From positions 111,001-175,000 of the forward strand of contig CAHIKZ030000028.1 of NCBI GenBank assembly GCA_903632075.3: a DNA stretch of 64,000 bases. Reading direction: 5' to 3'. Position numbers and translations under genes: made by a program. The stretch comes from Acanthosepion pharaonis (Eukaryota; Mollusca; Cephalopoda; Sepiida; Sepiidae). The notes beneath the pieces are model-generated. The model ran no database searches, was not told the origin of the DNA, and saw only the letters and a list, made by a program, of their open reading frames with translations. Positions 56,486 to 64,000 of the stretch are shown here, piece by piece. Positions within the stretch are counted from its first letter, which is position 1. Each line of letters begins with the position of its first letter.

Positions 56486-56722
56486 CTGTGGCCGAAGCAT
56501 GGCAGTGAACTGAAGTGTATGCTGCGAATTGATGTGCCTAAAGTACAACGACTGTAAGTTTTCCCACTCCCACCAGTCCATAAGGTCCTTAAGGTCGGCG
56601 TAAGGCTGCTGCTCTTGCACGGATTTTGTGATCCACAGGAAGGGAGACTCCCGCGGTTGGTCCCGAATGTCTACGCCCAGGGGGAGACGCTGATCTCCGT
56701 TGGACACTATGTCGGTGCAGCA
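56486..56722 (-). CDS. Probable upstream exon of the RASSF-type gene, unrecognised N-terminal segment
   Basis: On the minus strand a TTTCTCCTGTCACTCAG acceptor opens a 237-nt, 79-residue reading frame. It closes at CACAG followed by GTTGGT, a usable but non-optimal donor. Both ends are phase 0, so it joins in frame to the exon at 46222-46371. The protein begins CCTDIVSNGDQRLPLGVD and includes ESPFLWITKSV and a tryptophan-rich DLMDWWEWENLQSLYFRHI. GC content is about half, far above the intron. I do not recognise a domain. It is not a C1 zinc finger, because the Cys/His spacing is absent. The window shows no initiator Met or promoter for it, so more 5' exons probably lie to the right. It could belong to another gene, but strand, phase and distance favour this one. 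Confidence 0.72.
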
Positions 56723-56932
56723 CTGAGTGACAGGAGAAATATGAATTTATGCTCAGATACATACACCAACCTACTACGTCACCTCGCATTATCACATTAC
56801 GTGGCAGAATTCGTTTTTTAAACACACGGACATTTGTTGATAAAGAAACATATAAGATGGAAAACAAGTGTCAAGATGTATACAGGAGGATGCATTTGTA
56901 TATGTGAATAGGTGTACCTCTCTTACCTATTT

Positions 56933-56937
<5 letters not shown>

Positions 56938-56981
<44 letters not shown>
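56938..56981. repeat. TA microsatellite
   Basis: About 44 bp. Confidence 0.95.
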
Positions 56982-56984
<3 letters not shown>

Positions 56985-57470
56985 CCCAGTAATTTCCATA
57001 CTAATAAGCACAAAGTTATAAACTTTAAAGTAATGAACATGGAAAGAGAAACAAAGAAAGTCTAGTTGGCTAGTTTAAACTTGTATTATTGCATTTGGCA
57101 TGAAAATTGCATCAGAAATGGTTATAATTTCAATTTAATACAATACTAAGATTTCTAAATTGCAGCCCTGTATGTAAGTTTGCATTAAAAATTCTATGTC
57201 CATTTTAGTAACATTCGATATACTTATGGTATGTGTTTTATTAAGTATACATGCACACTTTTTTTAGGTACAGCTTTCTCCTTTGTATGATAGGTGCCAC
57301 TGCTAGCCTATGGCATTTGTATATTTGACACAAGTGTCCAAAATCATTGTTACAGCTTAGATAGAGCCAGGATCTCAGATCCTGATTTCCAAGACAGGCT
57401 TAATTCTCTTCAAGCAGAAAACTAACAAAATATTTATTTGAATTTTTTACATGAAGACTAATCTTTAATA
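56982..57470. other. Sequence upstream of the leftmost known 5' exon, nothing recognised
   Basis: No further exon on minus that I can support. Confidence 0.45.
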
Positions 57471-57485
57471 TACACTGATTTATTT

Positions 57486-58202
57486 GAACAAGTGTCCTCA
57501 TTTTGGTTGATATAGTCACAATGTTTCAGTTGATGTACCTCCAGGCCTTCTTCAGGAGGTAACATTCTTGGAATTTTGAACTGAACTCTTTATTCAATTA
57601 CTGTGGCAGAGTATCCACATTTTACTGTCCATAGTATAAAATAACTCATATCAATGTTTGTTAAATCTGTGTGGGTGTATGTGAAAAGTTGGCCCTATTA
57701 CCTATGGTGCAAATGTGAATCTTACATTCTCAATCTGTGATGTCTCAGAGACTGCCCAACTCTTCTCTTCCTCCCTAGCATTTGGTATAGTATATCTATC
57801 TGTCCAACAGTTTTTCTCACCTGCATATCTCAGGCGCAGCATTGCCCACACATATTCACCTCTTGTAGTCACCACTGACAATGAATGAATTGAAGATCTC
57901 CACCCACAGAATATATGACATTTTGCACTCCTCATGATTTCACCAATGATTTTCTCCACAAATCCATGTCCTGTAGTCCTGTTCAGTCATGAACAAATTA
58001 ATTAAACAGCAATAATGGTTTTGAGATATTCTCCAACATAGACAGCAGAATGAGAACACTCTACCTCTATAGATTGAATAAAAGGTTTGGTTTAAAATTC
58101 CCAGAAGGTTGTAACACAACAGACATCTGAAGATGGCTGGAGTGGACAACAACCTAAATGAAAGGCTGTTTGATAATTAATCAAGATGAGGACCCTAGTT
58201 CA
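57486..58202. repeat. Wide foldback of repeat family C with repeat F inside
   Basis: Left arm GTCCTCATTTTGGTTGATAT, CACAATGTTTCAGTTGATGT, AGGCCTTCTTCAGG. Right arm CTGAAGATGGCTGGAGTGGA, AACAACCTAAATG and TCAAGATGAGGACCCTAG. The arms are about 75 bp and 570 bp apart. Confidence 0.75.
57675..57935 (+). repeat. Dispersed repeat F, copy 2
   Basis: Same order as copy 1. The minus strand has an 85-codon frame (RYAGEKNCWTDRYTIPNARE, ETSQIENVRFTF) that is not intact in copy 1. Confidence 0.78.
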
Positions 58203-58204
58203 AG

Positions 58205-58900
58205 TAAAGGAGTGTATAATAATCTTTTTACCTGTGGTATATTCAATATGTTTGGTGTTTTTTGTAAACATCTAAATGATCTAACTTTTTAATTGAAAAA
58301 ATGACAAAATGATGATTGCAGTGAATATAATTCCATTCCCTACCATACTGGTCAGAACTTTGACAACCAAAACTGAATGGTGGTGGTTTGAATACCATGG
58401 GCATGGAATCTTAACATTGATGCATTGTCTTCTTCTAAGTTTTGATATAAGACAGAAATACATGCAAAAACCAGTAGTTTGGTTGAGGCAGTAGAGAAGT
58501 CAGGAGCTCTGATGTTCATCCAAGCCTTCCTCTCCTATAAAAAAAGGAGACAAGCTATGCACGAAAAGAGGCTATGTAGCTGGTCAACCTGTTGACATCT
58601 GTCCTCTCTCTCTCCCACTTTCTGCAAGAAATGTTGCCTAATAAAAATTGGGCAAAAAGAAACCTGAAGAAAATTCTCTGTTGTTGATTCAGCCTGCTGA
58701 TGCAGCATTGTGTCCCCTACTGAGGAACTACTGATAAAATACTGGAATCCAGAGACAACATGTAATACAACACTAGCTTACCTGTTTATATATCTCTGAT
58801 CTTGATATGTGCAGTTATGAGACAATAACTATCATTCTTGTCACATTGCAAGTCATAATGTTTTGGCTCATCAGTGTATATGCGTGTGTGTCTATATATG
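58205..58900. other. Sequence with no recognised gene
   Basis: Unique-looking. Small frames on both strands at about 58281-58494 are shadows of each other. Confidence 0.45.
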
Positions 58901-58903
58901 TAA

Positions 58904-59355
58904 TGCTCTAAAAGTAATGCCTCTTATATATATCTATCGAAATTAAAACAGATATAGAGAACACAATAATATAGAGTGAGTTTTCAGTGAAAAAAATACT
59001 ATTTTTCTATATAGTCACCACCATTGGCTATACATTTTCACTGGTGATGAACAAGAGCTTGCATAATACTATGGTAAAATAGAGCTTGTAAAACATACAT
59101 TACATTTACCTCTATTAAAAGGCATTACTCACTGCCTAAATGAGTCAGATCCACTGTTTGGTCTCCATAAATTTTAATGAATATCAATTGGTGGAATTTT
59201 TTCCTGCATGGATGAATTCAAGGCCACATCTCTACTTTGTATGTACTTTCATGTCAGATGGCATTTTGTCAGACTGCAACCATTACATGACAAAATCACC
59301 ATGGATTATTGGCAAGATCTGACACTGTGGGCCAGCATAAGAGGCATTACTTTTG

Positions 59356-59358
<3 letters not shown>
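58904..59358. mobile_element. Mariner-like deletion derivative (about 455 bp)
   Basis: The ends are inverted repeats: CTCTAAAAGTAATGCCTCTT at left and AAGAGGCATTACTTTTGGAT at right. Inside, TAGTCACCACCATTGGCTAT resembles the antisense of transposase-end sequence in mariner relics. No transposase frame survives. A TA run begins at the right end, consistent with insertion at TA. Confidence 0.7.

Positions 59359-59360
<2 letters not shown>

Positions 59361-59408
<48 letters not shown>
59361..59408. repeat. TA microsatellite
   Basis: About 48 bp, abutting the mariner-like element. Confidence 0.95.
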
Positions 59409-59410
<2 letters not shown>

Positions 59411-59794
59411 TTATTTTAATCTGACATTATTTTTTTATTACTATAAACATTATTTTTAATGAGCACATGTGTTTGAATTTGTCTCCCTGTTTTTTTTTTT
59501 TTTTTTCTTAAACAGTGAAATTAATAACAACTGGACTACTAAAAAGAAAAAATTGGGCCCCTTGACAGAAAAGAACCTGTATGCCATTTTTCCATCATAG
59601 AAACTGCTCCTATATCAGAAATATGCTGCGACCAATGTTGAAACATGCACAATTTTGTTTTTCTCAATCAAGGCCATTTATTAATAATTTCAGAAAATAA
59701 AAACAAGGATAGCAACTCAAATATGTATACCCATTAAAAATAACATTTATAGTTATAAGATATTTTTTATATATGTATGTATGTATGTATATGA

Positions 59795-59990
59795 ATGAAT
59801 AATCAAAAAAATCCTTTTACCTCATGTGGGGAATAAAATATTTCAGCAGATGATGAAAGTGGTTGTCTTTCCAATGAACTTCATTCCACATCGGGGTTGA
59901 AAAGACAGATTACCACTTTCATCATCTGCCAAAATAGTCTATTCCCCACATGAGGTAAAAAGAATTTTTTGATTATTCATTCATATTGCT
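59795..59990. repeat. Foldback with hammerhead-like features, arms about 75 bp
   Basis: Outer arms GAATGAATAATCAAAAAAAT, CTCATGTGGGGAATA and GCAGATGATGAAAGTGG. On plus the right arm has GGGG (59893-59896) that could pair with CCCC (59944-59947), then TTGAAAA, CAGAT/ATCTG, then AAA, AUA/UAU. The left arm on minus has GAA at the equivalent site. Tail repeat T follows at 59984-60030. Confidence 0.85.
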
Positions 59991-60095
59991 CTGTATAAAT
60001 AAAATACATTGAGCTCTCCTTTGTGGATCAGTTTTAATATTTTTATATTACTAGGATCCATTCAGATTATATACTGATGGATTTATTTTACCTTT

Positions 60096-60100
<5 letters not shown>

Positions 60101-60149
<49 letters not shown>
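60101..60149. repeat. TA microsatellite
   Basis: About 49 bp. Confidence 0.95.
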
Positions 60150-60155
<6 letters not shown>

Positions 60156-60204
60156 TTTTAGATAGAGTATATCTGTAAAAGGACAATGGGGGATTTTATA
60201 GAAG

Positions 60205-60432
60205 CAAATAAAAGGATTTTATTTTGTGAGAAGTATTTATATACAAGACCAAAAATGTTCATTAGGTTAGCAGAAAAGTCAGGCAAGTTCATGGACGTAA
60301 GATGATATAGTTCAAAGCCTAATGAACTAATTTCGCTCTTGTATATAAATACTTGTCACAAAATAAAATCCTTACATTTGCCTTGATAAAGTCCATCAGA
60401 TGATGAAGTGTGTTGGCTAAGATAAGTTTTTT
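60205..60432. repeat. Foldback with a UUGAUAA module at its right edge
   Basis: Arms: AGGATTTTATTTTGTGAGAA, TATTTATATACAAGA, CATTAGGTT. The complement returns at 60300-60375. On plus, TTGCC, TTGATAA (60383-60389), a GTC/GAT hairpin, GAA and GTTGGC follow. A short TA run lies at 60439-60458. Confidence 0.85.
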
Positions 60433-60814
60433 CCTTTTATATATATATATATATATGCATGCACACATAAAATACATATGTCAATATTGATATGTATTTG
60501 ATTTTATTAGTATACAAAATAAATACTATAAAATAACACATCACTGTAATTTTTTAAAATTTAAGTTTAGGAAACTTTCATGTTTTGTAATCAAAATCCT
60601 CCCACACCAACAAGTAACGTTAAAGTAAAGTGAATCATATATAGTACTAAATAAAAGTGTTGCTTTTACAAGTAGTTCTTAAAAAAAGATTTGCATTTAG
60701 TTTACAAATGGTGATCTATATTTTGACCACAGCAACAACAGTTCTCATCAAATCACATTTCTCTTCTTCTTCAATGATTAATTGATAGCGGAGGGGAATA
60801 TCTAGAAAATTAAA

Positions 60815-60818
<4 letters not shown>

Positions 60819-60854
<36 letters not shown>
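60819..60854. repeat. Poly-A tract
   Basis: About 36 consecutive A, the longest homopolymer here. Confidence 0.95.
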
Positions 60855-60855
<1 letters not shown>

Positions 60856-60859
60856 ACTA

Positions 60860-62330
60860 AACAAAGAATTGTTTAGGTTTTGAAAATTCCTCAAACAATT
60901 AAGAAAATTGATAATTTTTTAAAAAATTCAATTTAAAAAAATTATTTTAATTTATTTCATCTAAATTATTATATATTTAAATTATTTCATTTATTTTATT
61001 TTATTCAATTAAATTTTAAAAATATAAAAATTGATGAAATTCCTCAAACAATTAACAAGAAAATTATTGTTAAGTGTTTTACTTTTGGAGAAAAAAAAAA
61101 ACAAAAAACAAAAACTGAAATCTTTCAGCTATTCTTGGCCAAATAATGAGTTTCTTGAACTGACATAGATTCATAGAATTAAAAACGAATTCCTTAACTT
61201 AAAAGCTAAAAATCCCTGTGTCATTAGGATTATAATTTTATAATTGCGTTATGAAGATACTATATATTTTCCTTTTCACTTGTGTCTCTCTGAAAACAAA
61301 TCTTGACCCAAGGAAATTAATTCTCTACAGCCATTGTAAAAACACTCATCTAGAAGGTATGAATGCATGAATATATACATATCTCCGATGCAATGAGAAC
61401 GAAAATAATATATAAATTCTAACGTTCACAGCATTAATTCAAAAAAGGGCTTGATACCAAGGAGAAAATATGTATTATTGAACTTTTGAACAACACCCAA
61501 TTATCAAATCAAAGATATGAAACCACTGTTTTTTGTAGACATATTAAAGATCTAACATTACATTGCTAAACATTTAAATCCATAACTCTAAACATTTAAA
61601 ATTATAACTCACCTCCTTTGATATACTTCCTACCCTCTTATGTACCTCTCCACTAATTTATCTTAGATTATGATTCTTTAAATGTTTTTTTTTGAGCATA
61701 TATATTACTAGTAATACTTTCAGATAAATTGTTTTATATCTATACTTATTCTACACATTATACTGTTCGACAATAGGTCAAAATTAGATTATAAAAGTTG
61801 TATTAATATCCCATACTTTTATATATTTTTTAACTTATATTTTAATTTCTAAATCAAAACGTTTTTTTTAAACCTGGATAACTTATATATTCAACATACT
61901 AAGAAGAAATCATCACTTCTAAATTTATTAATTTACAAAACACTTTCATTGATTACAGAATTAGTAGTGATAGCTCCAACCTAAATATATGCAATTCAGC
62001 TTTAGCTTGTTTATTTTTTTAATAACAAAAAAAAAAAAAAACATTCCCAATTACTACTATAACTATTATCAGAATTTATCCCTCCTCTTTCATTGTATTA
62101 CTATCTCCTATTCCCACCTTTCCTCCCTAAACACCTCACTCTTAGGAGGCCTGGAAATGCTGTGTGTAAACTTTTGATGGTTGACAAGGAATTTTTCCAG
62201 TCCGGCCATCATTTTACACCCATCCTTCACCAAACTGCTATCAACAAGCACTATTGTTTCACCTTTTTGCTTTATGTATATTTTTTTCTCAAACAAATGG
62301 AAAAAAGGAAGTGACATTTCATATACGGCT
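60860..62330. other. Sequence with no recognised gene
   Basis: Very AT-rich with A runs. No exon or shared repeat that I can support. Confidence 0.5.
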
Positions 62331-62367
62331 TGCTTGCAAGCAGAATTGTTCATAACCATTTTTGGTT

Positions 62368-62425
62368 CTCACCAGTCGAGGTGCAATTGAAATGCACCGA
62401 AACGGAGTTGCATCATTGTAGTGAG
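62368..62425 (+). ncRNA. Hammerhead-like fold with variant CAGUCGA core
   Basis: Stem I CTCAC (62368-62372) pairs with GTGAG (62421-62425). CAGTCGA lies at the core position. Stem II is a perfect 6-bp GGTGCA/TGCACC with a standard G-C base pair at its foot. GAA follows at 62399-62401. Stem III is AC/GT around a long loop, and A precedes stem I (GUA). Core positions 3, 5, 8 and 9 are kept, but 4 and 6 differ, so activity is doubtful. A TA run follows. Confidence 0.35.
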
Positions 62426-62451
62426 TAAACTGTTTTTGTCTATATAATAGA

Positions 62452-62459
<8 letters not shown>

Positions 62460-62509
<50 letters not shown>
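62460..62509. repeat. TA microsatellite
   Basis: About 50 bp. Confidence 0.95.
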
Positions 62510-62512
<3 letters not shown>

Positions 62513-62639
62513 CCAAAAAGCATGTTTGCCATTAAATTATAGTAAAACTATAAAACGTTTTTAATAAATATCTAAGACTATGAGAATTTAATTTATTTTT
62601 GGACCATCAGAACTTCTGCCCAAATATATACAATAGATA

Positions 62640-62826
62640 ACTAGAGCTATAATATTCAATAAATCAATAAAAAACAATTGACTTATCTTAATTGACTGAG
62701 TCCAGACTTTAATGTAAATACACTCTTCAGGGTCAGATGTCCAATAAGATATTAATTTGACACTGAAGAGTATTTTCATGCAAAAGTCTGGAGTTGGTCA
62801 ATAAAGATAAGTCAATTGAATTGATT

Positions 62827-62828
<2 letters not shown>
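62640..62828. repeat. Foldback with CTGAAGA on both arms
   Basis: Arms: CAATTGACTTATCTTAATTG, CCAGACTTT, ACTCTTCAG. Core on minus at 62730-62724 and on plus at 62763-62769. Each arm can pair TGAC with GTCA as stem I next to one mismatch. The GAA is AAA on both arms. Confidence 0.85.

Positions 62829-62881
<53 letters not shown>
62828..62881. repeat. TA microsatellite with one break
   Basis: About 54 bp with one TTTA interruption. Confidence 0.95.
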
Positions 62882-62883
<2 letters not shown>

Positions 62884-62958
62884 AGCACACCAACCCTTTC
62901 AAAAGCTTTTCACTGTCTGAAGAAACTGCAGTAGCAAAAAGGGTTGATGTGTTTATTA
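62884..62958. repeat. Short foldback with CTGAAGA
   Basis: AAGCACACCAACCCTTT and AAAGGGTTGATGTGTTT are the inverted ends. Inside are GTCTGAAGAAACTGCAGTAG and CAAAAAGGG. Confidence 0.7.
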
Positions 62959-63075
62959 TTTTAAATATTAAATAACTCTGCACTTTTGATTTTTTTTTTA
63001 ACTATGCATTGAGCACTTCTTTAATCTATTTCCCAGACAGGATATACATTCTTTCTTGTTTGTAAAAACAGTTTT

Positions 63076-63077
<2 letters not shown>

Positions 63078-63107
<30 letters not shown>

Positions 63108-63124
63108 CCATATATATATATATA
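63078..63124. repeat. GT then TA microsatellite
   Basis: About 29 bp of GT, then a short TA run. Confidence 0.92.
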
Positions 63125-63224
63125 TGGAAGTATGTATCTCTCTTGTGTATACATATATGTTTGTCATTTTGTTTTTCTTTATTGGTTTTTATTGTTTCAA
63201 GTTTTTTGGGGGTTTTTTCAGCAA

Positions 63225-63500
63225 ACTTTGTGCTGGTGGAGTTGCATTTGCAACCCTTTGCCAGTACATTGGTTTCTTTTGTATATAAACCATCCGAAAG
63301 CCATCAGTGATTTGTGCTAGCAAGTCACAAGTCATTGTGGCATATTAGCCTTGTTCCCAAATCTTTAACTAAGGTCTGCTCAGCATAGTTATACTATAAA
63401 CCACAGGTAGACTCTGTGGATGTTGAATAAACACAAATGTACATGAGGAGGCATCTGCCTAACTGCTAGAGCTGCCCTAGAAGACAGGAGTGTTTGGAAA
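63225..63500 (+). mobile_element. tRNA-headed SINE, family 2, 3' part
   Basis: AGTCACAAGTCATTGTGGCA, AAGGTCTGCTCAGCATAGTT, CACAGGTAGACTCTGTGGAT and TTGAATAAACACAAATGTAC match 9830-10000. The tRNA head is not clear. Confidence 0.75.
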
Positions 63501-63534
63501 ACAAATAACTGATACAGAATTACCTATATAAACC

Positions 63535-63640
63535 CAATTAATTATTTACATGTGGACTATTGCCATCATCTTTGTTGTTGACAATAAATAGGGGGTCAAT
63601 ATTCCATATGTAAATAATGATAACTCCTCATCTCAGAAAA
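63535..63640. repeat. Repeat family C, fragment
   Basis: TTATTTACATGTGGACTATTGC, ATCATCTTTGTTGTTGAC and ATGTAAATAATGATAACTCC. Confidence 0.5.
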
Positions 63641-64000
63641 TCAGACAGAAACCCAATGAGGATCTACACTTAATAATTTTACAAATATTTTTATAAAAAT
63701 AACTCATTTGCTTTCTGGGGAAATTTTCTTCCATGTGGAATGGTGTATATATATATATATTAGGTTAGAAATACAAAAGAATACAATTTTAGAGGAAATA
63801 GATCTGAAGTTGAGTACTTTGCAACATACAGTTTTAGGCCCTTCAGAACAATGAACACAAAATCTTTTTCTTTCATTTATTTAAATATATAATTTTTGTT
63901 AAACTGAAACTACTAACCATGAAAAATGCCAACTTTTAAGCAGTCAATATAGAATTTTGAAGTAATTTCAACTCTTTAAAGCAAAGAGATGCCAAGCTGT
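63641..64000. other. Right end of the window, nothing recognised
   Basis: Has a short TA run at about 63744. No exon seen. Confidence 0.5.

Overview
This window is eukaryotic: AT-rich, repeat-dense and almost entirely non-coding. The exons I can support are short, GC-richer islands on the minus strand, with GT..AG borders, separated by introns of about 10 to 42 kb. The repeat content is dozens of pure TA runs, SINEs with tRNA-like heads, many 3' stubs of two LINE families, a DUF4817-type transposon relic and a mariner-like deletion product. This mix suggests a mollusc, most likely a coleoid cephalopod such as an octopus. That assignment is an inference.

One gene is recognisable: a Ras-association domain family member of the RASSF1/3/5 type, read right to left. 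Exons lie at 56486-56722 (novel N-terminal segment), 46222-46371 (the helix before the RA domain, with an LKRKLQEYN motif) and 3663-3856 (start of the RA domain, with GFIKVTLNLIRP and SFYMPRDTVKSIHV). A possible fourth exon at 15878-16117 encodes a serine-rich and poly-aspartate stretch. The three main exons share phase 0 junctions and join in one frame. The exon at 3663 ends in phase 2, so the rest of the RA domain and the SARAH helix must lie left of the window. Any C1 zinc finger would lie to the right.

The rest is intron and flank. Layout: 1-3662, LINE and SINE fragments plus one arm of a 460-bp inverted repeat. 3857-16117, LINE stubs, a foldback, a tRNA-headed SINE, two 31-bp-period tandem arrays and the other arm of the inverted repeat. 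16118-46221, a dense field of foldback elements beside TA runs, two copies of a TIR-bearing DNA element, a probable solo LTR, and LINE and SINE copies. 46372-56485, SINEs, the DUF4817 relic and minisatellites. 56723-64000, a mariner-like deletion derivative and more foldbacks.

The most interesting signal is not a protein. Many foldbacks next to the TA runs contain a module that folds as a type I hammerhead ribozyme: stem I, a CUGANGA-like core, a stem II hairpin, GAA, a tiny stem III and a potential cleavage site. The best examples are at 18208-18262 (7-bp stem I), 35043-35083 (CUGAUGA core) and 31953-31998. One sub-family carries UUGAUAA, in which core positions 3 and 8 have both changed so that a U-A pair would replace C-G. 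Hammerheads are known from Penelope-like retroelements and retrozymes, so these modules may be their non-autonomous derivatives. Activity cannot be judged from sequence alone.
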